A stretch of 15,770 nt of DNA from Gammaproteobacteria bacterium (GTDB lineage Bacteria; Pseudomonadota; Gammaproteobacteria; Steroidobacterales; JACDCP01): the NCBI GenBank assembly GCA_013817465.1, contig JACDCP010000030.1:1-15770 (forward strand). Direction: 5' to 3'. The notes below the pieces were generated by a model. It had not been told where the DNA came from. It did not search any database and was given only the letters and a program-made list of their open reading frames with translations. A program made the position numbers and the translations under genes. Shown here piece after piece: positions 1 through 6,922 of the stretch. Each line of letters starts with the position of its first letter. Within the stretch, counting starts at the first letter, position 1.

Positions 1-51
1 GGTCGTGAGTACATGAAAGCCCGCCTCCATCCCGGCGGACGGTCCGGGTGA
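1..51 (+). CDS. 3' end of a rightward gene, cut off by the window edge (tentative)
   Basis: Frame 1 is open from the first base to a TGA at 49-51 and would encode a 16-residue tail, GREYMKARLHPGGRSG. Most third positions are G or C, as in the real genes nearby. The next clear gene (prc) points towards it, so this would be a convergent pair. The stretch is too short to identify, and an open frame of 16 codons can occur by chance in GC-rich DNA, so it is only a candidate. Confidence 0.35.
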   Translation, partial: GREYMKARLHPGGRSG

Positions 52-151
52 CCGGCCGATTCCGCGTTAGTGTTGTAGTAGGGTATAACAGTAAAGAGGG
101 GCCGCGCAAGGGGTGGTCCGCAGGCTTATCGTGCCAGGCATGGCGGCGATT

Positions 152-207
152 GTCGGAAACGTTTTGCGCGGTTTCCCGGCCTGCGACGGAGAGCGCCGGT
201 TTCCGAC
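152..207. repeat. 9-bp inverted repeat in the gap beyond prc
   Basis: GTCGGAAAC (152-160) and GTTTCCGAC (199-207) are perfect inverted repeats separated by 38 bases. They lie just past the prc stop codon (218-220). They could form a long hairpin at the 3' end of the prc transcript, but no T-run follows on either strand, so a classical terminator is not shown. Bases 52-217 otherwise hold no convincing gene. Confidence 0.35.
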
Positions 208-217
208 CGCGGTGTTG

Positions 218-2305
218 TCAGGTCGCGGCGGCGGCGCCGGACGCGACCGCGGGCGGCCCGTACAGATTCAGCATGTCCGCCACGATTTCGGCTGCCTCAT
301 CGAGAGCGACATCGACGGGTTCGGCTTCGTCGAGCTCTTTCTGGGAGGTGAACGGCTCGAGGCCATGAGCCGCCCGGCGGGCATTTTCGCGTGCCAGGCG
401 TTCCTTCTCCGTCCGCTCACGCTCGTCCTTGCGCACTTCTAAATTCAGGGAGACCGATTCCTGCTCGCGGAGATCTTCGAAGGCCGAGATGCCGTCGAGC
501 AGATAGTTGTGGTCCGGATCGTTGGCGGCGCGCCGCTGATAACTCTCGGTCAGGGCAGATACGGCCGCGTTGAGCGGGGTATGGGCGGTGAAGTCGATCG
601 GGTCGATGCGGTCCCAGGGCAGCGCCGTTTCGCGCGTGCTTTCGCCCACGGTTTCGCTGTCGATGACCGACGGCAGCGAAATGTCCGGCTGCACGCCGCG
701 ATGCTGGGTGCTGCCGCCGGTGACCCGGTAATACTTGCCGATGGTCAACGTGAGCTGTCCCAGGCCGCGGTCGCCCTCGCGGGCGCGCGTGTAATTATCC
801 AGCGTGTAAAGATTCTGCACCGAGCCTTTGCCGAAGGTCTGCTGGCCGACGACGACGCCGCGCCTGTAGTCCTGCATGGCGGCCGCGAAGATCTCGGAAG
901 CCGACGCGCTGTAGCGATCGACCAGCACCGCGAGGGGCCCGTCGTACGTTACCTCGGGCTCCGGATCGCGCAACACTTCGGTCGCGCCACGGTAATCTCG
1001 AAGCTGCACGAGAGGGCCATCCTCAATGAACAGGCCGCTCAGCTCGATCGCCTCGGAAAGGTGACCGCCGCCATTGCCGCGCAGATCGACGATGAGGCCG
1101 TCGATGCCTTCGGCCTCGAGCTCGGCGATCAGCCGGCGCACGTCGTTCGTGGTGCTCGTATAATTCTTCTTGTGCGCTGCGCGGGCGGCGTAGTCCTGAT
1201 AGAAGCTCGGTACCGTGATGACGCCGACTCGCCACTGGCTGCCGGGCCGCTCGACGTCGATCACGTCGCGCTGCGCCGCCTGCTCCTCGAGCTTGACCTT
1301 GTCGCGCACCAGATCCACATGATGCTCCGCTGAGCCGGGGGCGGCGCCGGAGGGCAGGATCTGCAGGCGGACGACCGAGCCGCCCGGCCCGCGGATCAGC
1401 TCGACCACGTCGTCGAGCCGCCAGCCCACCACGTCCACCATCTCGCCGCTGCGGCCCTGACCGACGGCGGTGATCCGGTCTTTCGGCTTGAGCTCTCCGG
1501 AAATTGAAGCCGGCCCGCCCGCGATGACGTTCAGCACCGACACGAACTCATCGGCCATTTCGAGCGAGGCGCCGATACCCTCGTAGGACAGGCTCATGCT
1601 GATGCGATATTCCTCGGCGCTGCGCGGTGCGAGGTAGGTTGAATGCGGGTCGAGCGTGTGCGCGTAGGCGTTCATGAACGTCTCGAACACGTCGTCGCTA
1701 TTAACCTGCCCAACGCGTCTCACGTTTTGCTGATAACGTTTGCCGAGGGTTTCCTGTGCCTCTTCCCAGGTTTTGTCCGCGAGCAGCAGGCTCAGCCCGT
1801 CGTTCTTGACGCGCTTGCGCCAGATTTCGTTCAGCTCGGCTTCGTCCGCCGCCCAAGGGGATTCGGCGCGATCGAAGAAAAAACTTTCGTGGACGGTGAA
1901 GTCGGGTTTTTCTGCGAGGAGCTGCTGCGCGTATTGCGTGCGTTGCAGGAGGCGCGCACGATAAAGATTGAAAATCTCGAAAACCGGCTCGAGCTGTCCG
2001 CGCTTCACGCTTTCGTCGAGGCTCTGGCGATAGCGCCGCATTTTCTCGACGTCGGAGCCCAGGAGATAAACCTTGTTGGGATCGAGCGCTTCCAGATACT
2101 GATCGAAAATCTGCGACGAGAGTGAGTCGTCGATGTTCGCGTGACGGTAGTGCGCCTCTTCGATGAAGCGCGTCACCATCTGGCTGACTTTCCGATGACG
2201 GGCATCGGGAGCCAGCGGAGCGCTGGCCGCCGGCTCGGCCGGCGCCATCTGGAAGGCCGCCAGCAGAAACAGGCAGGTCAGGGCGTTGCTAAGAATACGC
2301 TTCAT
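218..2305 (-). CDS. prc: Carboxy-terminal processing (tail-specific) protease Prc/Tsp
   Basis: This is a periplasmic S41 serine protease that degrades proteins from non-polar C-termini; in E. coli it processes FtsI and, with NlpI, turns over the peptidoglycan hydrolase MepS. The 695 residues match the usual gammaproteobacterial length of about 680-700. Visible in order are a signal peptide (about 1-25), an N-terminal helical domain, a PDZ-like region (about 235-330) beginning near YEGIGASLE, and the S41 protease core (about 360-545). The core contains RYSASASEIFAAAMQDY and FGKGSVQ. By spacing against E. coli Tsp, the catalytic residues are Ser468, Asp479 and Lys493, all present. The Tsp-type C-terminal helical domain follows, with a charged stretch at about 625-650 and an Ala-rich tail. 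The start is supported by AAGGA about 8 bases upstream of the ATG. The gene is monocistronic here, with a hairpin in its leader (see 2333-2353). Confidence 0.96.
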   Translation of the reverse strand: MKRILSNALTCLFLLAAFQMAPAEPAASAPLAPDARHRKVSQMVTRFIEEAHYRHANIDDSLSSQIFDQYLEALDPNKVYLLGSDVEKMRRYRQSLDESVKRGQLEPVFEIFNLYRARLLQRTQYAQQLLAEKPDFTVHESFFFDRAESPWAADEAELNEIWRKRVKNDGLSLLLADKTWEEAQETLGKRYQQNVRRVGQVNSDDVFETFMNAYAHTLDPHSTYLAPRSAEEYRISMSLSYEGIGASLEMADEFVSVLNVIAGGPASISGELKPKDRITAVGQGRSGEMVDVVGWRLDDVVELIRGPGGSVVRLQILPSGAAPGSAEHHVDLVRDKVKLEEQAAQRDVIDVERPGSQWRVGVITVPSFYQDYAARAAHKKNYTSTTNDVRRLIAELEAEGIDGLIVDLRGNGGGHLSEAIELSGLFIEDGPLVQLRDYRGATEVLRDPEPEVTYDGPLAVLVDRYSASASEIFAAAMQDYRRGVVVGQQTFGKGSVQNLYTLDNYTRAREGDRGLGQLTLTIGKYYRVTGGSTQHRGVQPDISLPSVIDSETVGESTRETALPWDRIDPIDFTAHTPLNAAVSALTESYQRRAANDPDHNYLLDGISAFEDLREQESVSLNLEVRKDERERTEKERLARENARRAAHGLEPFTSQKELDEAEPVDVALDEAAEIVADMLNLYGPPAVASGAAAAT

Positions 2306-2332
2306 AATGCTCGTCCTTCGCGCTGGTGGGGT

Positions 2333-2353
2333 GTTGAAAAAGAGTTTTTCGAC
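2333..2353. repeat. Hairpin in the prc leader, related to the repeats at 8571-8734
   Basis: GTTGAAAAA (2333-2341), a 3-base loop and TTTTTCGAC (2345-2353) form a 9-bp stem with one G-T pair. It is followed by AACCTGTTAG. The palindrome at 8698-8727 has the same arms and is followed by AACCTGCTAA, so the two look like members of one dispersed repeat family. On the strand that carries prc the hairpin sits about 28 bases before the start codon and includes a T-run. Confidence 0.6.
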
Positions 2354-2498
2354 AACCTGTTAGTCTCCTGCGAGGGCAGTTGAATCAGCCATGCGTGCAG
2401 ATACACATCTCAGCCATCTCCTAGGCTAGTGGCCTCAGGATGCGCAATCAAGGTCAAAGTTCTCAATTTCCGGGCGCCGCGGCCCCGGAGTCCGGCGC

Positions 2499-2783
2499 GT
2501 GACCCCGCTCGCTTTCATTACCGGCATTCTGCTCGGCTCGGCGGCGTCGATCGCGCTCGGCCTCCTCGTGGTGACTTTTATATTCCTCGTGCTCGCTGGC
2601 GATCATCCACGGCTGACGGCCGAGCTCGGACCGCTGACGGCGAGCATGGCGCTCTTCGTGACTTTGACCGTGGTCTGTGGCCTCAGTTTCATCGGCATCA
2701 TGCAGCGGCGGCGCTGGCGCTGGTATGCGCAGGGTGCCATGTGGGCGGGCCTGCTGTTCGTCGGGTATTACTACTGGCCGTAA
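2499..2783 (+). CDS. Small three-helix inner-membrane protein, function unknown
   Basis: I cannot assign a function. The 94-residue product begins at a GTG with GGAG (2487-2490) 8 bases upstream, a good ribosome binding site. It shows three likely membrane segments: about 5-33 (with LLGSAASIALGLLVV), about 44-68 (starting near LTASMALFVTLTVV) and about 76-93 (ending in an aromatic run, YYYW). A short Arg-rich loop, MQRRRWRW (69-76), separates helices two and three and by the positive-inside rule should face the cytoplasm. The gene diverges from prc and is followed, 150 bases on, by the riboswitch promoter. Hydrophobicity pattern, GC-rich third positions and the ribosome binding site all argue that it is real. 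Confidence 0.72.
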   Translation: MTPLAFITGILLGSAASIALGLLVVTFIFLVLAGDHPRLTAELGPLTASMALFVTLTVVCGLSFIGIMQRRRWRWYAQGAMWAGLLFVGYYYWP

Positions 2784-2931
2784 TGGCGAGCAACCTGGCG
2801 GACGAAGAGCCTTCGCCCGCAGGAATCGCAGGCAACCGCGCACCGGGCCGGCTCGTCGTCACGTGCATATTCGGCGCGGTTGGCCATAACAAATGGCGAC
2901 ATAATGCGGGGTGGACTTGCGATATCCGTCC

Positions 2932-2959
2932 TTGACTTCCGATCGCAGGTTGCTACAGT
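2932..2959 (+). promoter_or_regulatory. Sigma-70-type promoter for the riboswitch transcript
   Basis: A TTGACT -35 box (2932-2937) and a TACAGT -10 box (2954-2959) are separated by 16 bases. The -10 carries a TGn extension (TG at 2951-2952). The predicted transcription start is at about 2965-2968, only a few bases before the first conserved riboswitch nucleotide, which is the expected placement for a leader aptamer. Confidence 0.7.
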
Positions 2960-2970
2960 TCGAGCGTGCT

Positions 2971-3045
2971 AAAAGGCAAACCCACCGAAAGGTGGGGGCG
3001 CAAAGCTTCCGGTCTACGGGATCGTCCTAGGACAGCGGGGTTGCC
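2971..3045 (+). ncRNA. Cyclic di-GMP-I (GEMM-I) riboswitch aptamer
   Basis: The sequence follows the GEMM-I consensus closely: GGCAAACC (2975-2982), a stem capped by a GAAA tetraloop (2987-2990), CGCAAAGC (2999-3006), a second arm around CCGGTCTAC, and GCGGGGTTGCC (3035-3045). GGCAA (2975-2979) pairs perfectly with TTGCC (3041-3045) as P1. Aligned by eye to the Vibrio Vc2 aptamer, the ligand-contacting G20, A47 and C92 correspond to G2976, A3003 and C3044, all conserved. One departure is G2998, where Vc2 has A42. The aptamer begins right after a promoter and ends 3 bases before an ATG. The only Shine-Dalgarno-like bases for that ATG (GGGG, 3037-3040) are inside the aptamer, so translational control is likely. 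Because binding should hold P1 closed, ligand is expected to repress; that direction is inferred. Confidence 0.93.
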
Positions 3046-3048
3046 ATC

Positions 3049-3375
3049 ATGTCAGTCGAGCGCTCATACGCCCGTTCCGGGCGCAGCTATCCGCTTCAAG
3101 AACAGATCGAGCACGGGCCTTCATGGACCGATCACGAGCTCTGGCAGCGCCCGGGCGAGCCCACGCCTGTGAAAACTGCTGTGACGGTTGCCTGCGAGGT
3201 GGCTGTGATCGAGAGCGCTCCGACGATTGCAAAGGCGGCGACACGCGCTATCGCAGCGCACGAGCCCGCCGCGCCTCGCTTGCGCCGCAGACGCGGCCGG
3301 TCGCTGTTCAGCACCTTCGATACGGCTCGCCGCCGCTGCAAGGGCGGGAGCGTAGTCCGGGTCGGCGGATTCTGA
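3049..3375 (+). CDS. Unrecognised small basic protein directly under the c-di-GMP riboswitch
   Basis: This 108-residue ORF is the only gene the riboswitch could control in cis: its ATG is 3 bases past the P1 stem and 8 bases past GGGG. I do not recognise the protein. It has no signal peptide or membrane helix. Residues 1-40 are polar (containing GPSWTDHELWQRPGE), 41-75 are Ala/Val/Thr-rich, and 76-108 are strongly basic (RLRRRRGRS at 78-86, ARRRCK at 93-98), which could suit nucleic-acid or membrane binding. Third positions are GC-rich but less so than in neighbours, so coding status is less certain than for the other genes. Alternatives are a degraded reading frame or a non-coding RNA led by the aptamer. 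REP-like hairpins follow 56 bases after the stop. Confidence 0.5.
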   Translation: MSVERSYARSGRSYPLQEQIEHGPSWTDHELWQRPGEPTPVKTAVTVACEVAVIESAPTIAKAATRAIAAHEPAAPRLRRRRGRSLFSTFDTARRRCKGGSVVRVGGF

Positions 3376-3430
3376 TACGAAGTCGAGAAGTCGCCGGCGG
3401 TGAGCGTACGAGCTGAATCTGCATAGCTCG

Positions 3431-3496
3431 TGGCATCGGCGGAAGCCGGTGCCAGGATTCCTGGTCATGCTGGATTCCGCCCGGCTAGCGCCGGGG
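3431..3496. repeat. Pair of REP-like hairpins in opposite orientation
   Basis: The first hairpin (3431-3454) has a 10-bp stem, TGGCATCGGC paired with GCCGGTGCCA, around a GGAA loop. The second (3480-3495) has a 6-bp stem, CCCGGC/GCCGGG, around TAGC. Between them is the 13-base palindrome CCAGGATTCCTGG (3452-3464). The second unit read on the minus strand, CACCCCGGCGCTAGCCGGG followed by GGAATCCAG, resembles the first, so this looks like a BIME-type inverted REP pair. It sits between two converging units (the riboswitch ORF and the DUF1232 gene), where such elements commonly lie and may stop transcription or protect 3' ends. Confidence 0.6.
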
Positions 3497-3537
3497 TGAC
3501 GGCGCCGGAACGACGAACGTAACCGATCAGAGATTCC

Positions 3538-4116
3538 TTAAAGCAGCGAGAAAGGCGAGCGCCGGCCCGACCCGTGCGCGTGCGAGCGCTCCCGGCGCCG
3601 ACGCCGGCGCATGCGCGAGTGCAGCTCGGAGCGCCGCTGCGTCAACCATTCCTCGCGCGTGACCGTATCGTCCTTGCCGTGCTGTTTGCGCCGATTCTCC
3701 TCGACGGAGCGATAGGTGCAGAAGTCCGCGTAGGCCTCGATCTCGTGCTTCAACTCGCGGACCACCAGCTCGATCATGATGGCGTCATCGAGAAAGCCCA
3801 AACCAGGGATGTGATCCGGGATCAGGTCCTCGGGCTCGCTGAAATAAGCCAGGGCATTCAGGACGCGCGTTTTTTCCGAATCGGGCAGCTTCCATTCCTC
3901 GTCGGTCACCATGCCGATCATCGTCTCGAGTTTGGCGAGCCGTTCGAGGATGAACTGCGGCACTTTGACCGAGCGGATCTCCTTCAGCAGATCATGGGCC
4001 GCACGCACAATGGTCGCCTGATCGAGATCCTTGATGGCGTTGCGCGCTTCCCGCATGATGAGTTGGAAGTGCTTGAGGTCATCGTCCCCCAGGTCGAATG
4101 TGACTCTCAGCGTCAT
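3538..4116 (-). CDS. YkvA-family protein (DUF1232)
   Basis: The 192-residue product contains the DUF1232/YkvA core at about 85-125, recognisable by EDLIPDHIPGLGFLDDA; the family pattern is an acidic DLIPD-P-LG-LDD segment. The family has no established biochemical role, and members are small and often membrane-associated. Here the core is preceded by a helical N-terminal domain (1-80) and followed by a charged tail ending in an Arg-rich run (about 168-176). The start at 4116 is chosen because a textbook AAGGAGG lies 6 bases upstream; an upstream in-frame start at 4161 has no such site and would place the ribosome binding site inside the gene. It is transcribed alone, towards the REP-like hairpins. 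Confidence 0.85.
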   Translation of the reverse strand: MTLRVTFDLGDDDLKHFQLIMREARNAIKDLDQATIVRAAHDLLKEIRSVKVPQFILERLAKLETMIGMVTDEEWKLPDSEKTRVLNALAYFSEPEDLIPDHIPGLGFLDDAIMIELVVRELKHEIEAYADFCTYRSVEENRRKQHGKDDTVTREEWLTQRRSELHSRMRRRRRRERSHAHGSGRRSPFSLL

Positions 4117-4263
4117 CGAAAGCCTCCTTATTGTTGACGGCGGTGAGCGTACGCCGGGCATCCGGCGCCGTCAAAATTTATCCTTCGCAGAGGGGCGTTC
4201 GCGAGTCCCGGGCGAGCCGTTTCGAGCCACGGTCACCGGCTAGAAATGGTTTCATGTCTCACC

Positions 4264-4302
4264 AATAATGAATTTTATTATCAACATGATAAATGATTTA
4301 TC
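4264..4302. promoter_or_regulatory. AT-rich Fur-box-like operator region
   Basis: Read on the minus strand, 4264-4282 is GATAATAAAATTCATTATT, which matches the 19-base Fur consensus GATAATGATAATCATTATC at 15 of 19 positions by my count. Close by, 4288-4302 is the palindrome GATAAATGATTTATC (6-bp arms). The stretch is strikingly AT-rich for this DNA and lies in the 327-base gap between the divergent DUF1232 gene and the small lipoprotein, so it could control either. Iron control is inferred from sequence similarity only; an ordinary AT-rich promoter region is the alternative. Confidence 0.45.
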
Positions 4303-4443
4303 TAATCCGAACTATCATGTACCCGTCTCTCCGGAGGGGATGCGCGCAAGGGCGAATTGAACTAAACTCCCCCTTGCCGCATCGGAACAGGCAGACACGG
4401 CCCCGCCGGCGGGAAGCCGCCGATTTCGAGTGGAGAAGCTGCC

Positions 4444-4662
4444 ATGCCGTTGCGACGATTTTCGATCATTCTGGCAGGCTGCGTTGCGCTTGCCGGATGC
4501 GCATCGTCACCGGAGAAAGCGGCAGAGGCGTCCGCGGCGCAGCAATGCAATGCGGAGTCGATGGCCGCAGTGGAACGTGCCGCGCTGAGGCGCAATGTGG
4601 ACGTGATCTGGGTCCATCCGCCGCGCTCGGGCAGATGCATGAGGATGACGCTGCAGCTTTGA
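4444..4662 (+). CDS. Small predicted lipoprotein, function unknown
   Basis: The 72-residue product has a classical lipoprotein signal: a basic start (MPLRR), a hydrophobic stretch and the lipobox ALAGC with Cys19 as the lipidated residue. The mature part is about 54 residues, with two further cysteines (35 and 65) that could form a disulfide in the periplasm. GGAG about 10 bases upstream of the ATG supports the start. I see no known domain. It has the Fur-like region upstream and its own terminator 108 bases past the stop, so it is probably transcribed alone. Confidence 0.75.
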   Translation: MPLRRFSIILAGCVALAGCASSPEKAAEASAAQQCNAESMAAVERAALRRNVDVIWVHPPRSGRCMRMTLQL

Positions 4663-4769
4663 TGCAGGCATCGGGCCGCAACGCGCCGGAGTCACCGCCC
4701 GAGAAGAGTTTTGACGATTTCCGGCTCCGGAGTCCGTGTTTTAGTAGTCCACAGGCTCCGTGTTCGGGG

Positions 4770-4804
4770 AACGGCTTGGGAATGAAGATTCCTGAGCCGT
4801 TTTT
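4770..4804 (+). terminator. Intrinsic terminator after the small lipoprotein gene
   Basis: AACGGCT (4770-4776) pairs with AGCCGTT (4795-4801), with an inner GGAAT/ATTCC stem, and is followed directly by a T-run (TTTTT ending at 4804). This is a standard rho-independent terminator on the plus strand. The rest of the 350-base gap between 4663 and 5012 shows no gene I can support; a promoter for the peptidase should lie between 4805 and 5000, but I cannot place it with confidence. Confidence 0.8.
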
Positions 4805-5012
4805 ATTTGAGCTTCCGGCGCGCCGCGGCGGCCGTTTGGCGTGGTGTGACGTGTATGCTTGAACGACACCGCAAGCAGGCCCCCGCATCGTGAAGCGTCG
4901 CCGGCAAACCCGGCAATGTCTTGCGGGGCCGGATCGCCATCCGGGCAGGCTCATGGCGGCCTGCAGGAGCCTATCGTTCCAGAGCCACCCGTCGACAGCG
5001 CCCGGGAGCTTC

Positions 5013-6698
5013 ATGATGTTCGATCGTCTTTCAATTTCAGGAATCTGCGTGGCCGCGTTGCTGGCGGCATGCGCACCGGATGACACTTCGGATGTACCGG
5101 CCGGGGCCGCAACATCCGAAGAAGCGTCCCGGCCAGACATTTCTGTGGAGGATTTCGCCAGTCATGTGCGCATCCTCGCCTCGGACGAATTCGAGGGGCG
5201 GGAGCCCGCTTCTCCGGGCGGGGAGAAGACGGTCGAGTACATTCGCGACGAGCTCGTGGCTTACGGTTTGAAGCCGGCTGCTGACGGCGGCTACTTTCAG
5301 GAAGTGCCGCTCATCAGAATCACGGCCGGGACCGACGCGCAGCTCGAGATCGAGGGCGAGGATGCCCGGTTCGAGCTCGCCTACGGCGAAGACATGGTGG
5401 TATGGACCAAGCGCGTGACCGAACAGGCCGGCATCGAGGACAGTGAGCTCGTTTTCGTCGGCTACGGCATTGTGGCTCCGGAATACGCCTGGAACGACTA
5501 TGAAGGCATCGACGTGCGGGGCAAAACGGCCGTCATACTGGTCAACGATCCGGGATTCGCTACCGGCAATCCGGAGCTCTTCACGGGCAATTCCATGACT
5601 TATTACGGGCGTTGGACCTACAAATTCGATGAGGCGGCTCGACAGGGAGCGGCCGGCGCGCTGATCGTGCACGAGACGGATGCCGCGGGATATCCCTGGG
5701 ACGTGGTTACCGGTAGCTGGACCGGCCCGCAGTTCGATCTCGTCGCCGACGACGACAATCGCTCGCGCGTGGCGATCGAGGGATGGATCACCGGGAATGC
5801 CGCAGCGCAGTTGTTCGAGACCGCCGGTGACGACTATATGGCGGCGAAGAAGTCGGCCGCGGAGCGCAACTTCGAGCCCCGGGCACTCGGCCTCACGGCG
5901 ACGGTCGCTGTCGAGAACAGCATCCAGCGGTCGACATCACGCAATGTGGCCGCAGTGCGGCCCGGCAGCGAGCGTCCCGGAGAGACCATCATCTACATGG
6001 CGCACTGGGATCACCTCGGTCGCGACGAAACGCGCGAGGGCGATCAGATTTTCAACGGCGCGCTGGACAATGCCACCGGCGTCGCCGCCATTCTCGAGCT
6101 GGCCGAGGCTTACGCCGCCTTGCCGGAGCCGCCCGAACGCTCGATCCTGTTCCTTGCCGTGACGGCCGAAGAGTCGGGTCTGCTCGGCTCGGCGTGGTAC
6201 GCGAAGCACCCGTTGTTTCCGCTCGACGAAACAGTGGCCGCGATCAACATCGATCGCATGTCGGCCTTCGGCCGCACCGAAGACGTGACCGTAATCGGCT
6301 ACGGCAGCTCGGAGCTGGAGGCGTATCTCGAACGCGCGGCTGCGGCGCAGGGCCGCAGGCTGGAACCGGAGCCGACTCCGGAGAAGGGCTATTTCTATCG
6401 CTCCGATCACTTCAATCTCGCCAAGCAGGGCGTGCCGGTGCTGTATGCGAAAGGCGGCATCGATCACGTAGAGCGGGGCGGCGATTGGGGTCGGCAACAG
6501 GAGGCGGATTACGTTGCGGACCGGTATCACAAGCCGGCTGACGAGTACGATCCGGGCTGGGACCTGTCCGGGGCTGTCGAAGACATCGAAATGCTGTTCG
6601 CCGTCGGCCGCGAGCTCGCCAATGCGGAAGAATTTCCGAACTGGCACGCGGGCAATGAATTTCGCGCCGCCCGCGATGCGAGCCGCACTGCGCCGTAG
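5013..6698 (+). CDS. M28-family zinc aminopeptidase, predicted lipoprotein
   Basis: This is a secreted or periplasmic metallopeptidase of family M28 (two-zinc aminopeptidases). From the chosen start the product is 561 residues. It has a signal with lipobox ALLAAC (Cys20), then an N-terminal peptidase part with a PA-like insert (about 110-300), then the catalytic part. The zinc and catalytic residues expected for M28 are all visible: His331 in AHWDHLG, Asp352 in ALDNATG, Glu386-Glu387 in TAEESG, Asp414 in NIDRM and His466 in YRSDHF. The start at 5013 (or 5016, an adjacent ATG) is preferred over an upstream in-frame ATG at 4890 because it begins right at the lipoprotein signal and has GGGAG just upstream. 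The zinc-ribbon gene follows 20 bases after the stop, suggesting co-transcription. The natural substrate cannot be told from sequence. Confidence 0.92.
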   Translation: MMFDRLSISGICVAALLAACAPDDTSDVPAGAATSEEASRPDISVEDFASHVRILASDEFEGREPASPGGEKTVEYIRDELVAYGLKPAADGGYFQEVPLIRITAGTDAQLEIEGEDARFELAYGEDMVVWTKRVTEQAGIEDSELVFVGYGIVAPEYAWNDYEGIDVRGKTAVILVNDPGFATGNPELFTGNSMTYYGRWTYKFDEAARQGAAGALIVHETDAAGYPWDVVTGSWTGPQFDLVADDDNRSRVAIEGWITGNAAAQLFETAGDDYMAAKKSAAERNFEPRALGLTATVAVENSIQRSTSRNVAAVRPGSERPGETIIYMAHWDHLGRDETREGDQIFNGALDNATGVAAILELAEAYAALPEPPERSILFLAVTAEESGLLGSAWYAKHPLFPLDETVAAINIDRMSAFGRTEDVTVIGYGSSELEAYLERAAAAQGRRLEPEPTPEKGYFYRSDHFNLAKQGVPVLYAKGGIDHVERGGDWGRQQEADYVADRYHKPADEYDPGWDLSGAVEDIEMLFAVGRELANAEEFPNWHAGNEFRAARDASRTAP

Positions 6699-6718
6699 CG
6701 GCAGGGCAGGGCTGAGCC

Positions 6719-6922
6719 ATGAAAATCGATTGTCCTCGCTGCTCGACGCACGTCGAGGCGCAGGCGTTATTCACGGCCAACGGGCATGACGGGCATTCAG
6801 GACAAGTGGAAACCTGGACGGTGCTGAAGTGTCGTCACTGCCGCGGCCTGGTGCTTTATCAGACACTCGAGGGCAGCGGCCACTTTCTGGGCTTCTACCC
6901 CGCGCCGCCCGCCGCGTCCTGA
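6719..6922 (+). CDS. Small zinc-ribbon protein
   Basis: The 67-residue product carries two CxxC knuckles, CPRC (5-8) and CRHC (38-41), spaced as in a single zinc ribbon, with a His-rich middle (HDGH at 23-26). No catalytic domain is present, so a structural or regulatory metal-binding role is likely, but its partner is unknown. It begins 20 bases after the M28 peptidase, behind a G-rich stretch (AGGGCAGGG), and its last 94 bases overlap the 5' end of the longest amidohydrolase frame. Cysteine spacing and context make it more convincing than its length alone. Confidence 0.7.
   Translation: MKIDCPRCSTHVEAQALFTANGHDGHSGQVETWTVLKCRHCRGLVLYQTLEGSGHFLGFYPAPPAAS

Noticed and set aside
509..1333. 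Plus-strand open frame of 274 codons opposite prc
   Set aside because: It lies entirely antisense to the confidently identified protease and shows no domain; long antisense frames are expected in GC-rich genes.
3121..3468. Minus-strand open frame of 115 codons opposite the riboswitch-linked ORF
   Set aside because: Its start lies inside the REP-like hairpins and it has no ribosome binding site; promoter and riboswitch both point the other way.
3431..3496. Possible CRISPR-type repeats
   Set aside because: Only two related hairpins in opposite orientation with no regular spacers, which fits REP elements and not an array.
4293..4862. Plus-strand open frame of 189 codons overlapping the small lipoprotein gene
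   Set aside because: It begins in the AT-rich operator-like region, reads through the terminator at 4770-4804 and shows no protein-like features; the overlapping lipoprotein frame has a lipobox and a ribosome binding site.
4466..5140. Minus-strand open frame of 224 codons across the lipoprotein, terminator and peptidase start
   Set aside because: It runs antisense through a lipoprotein gene and an intrinsic terminator and has a low-complexity, non-protein-like composition.
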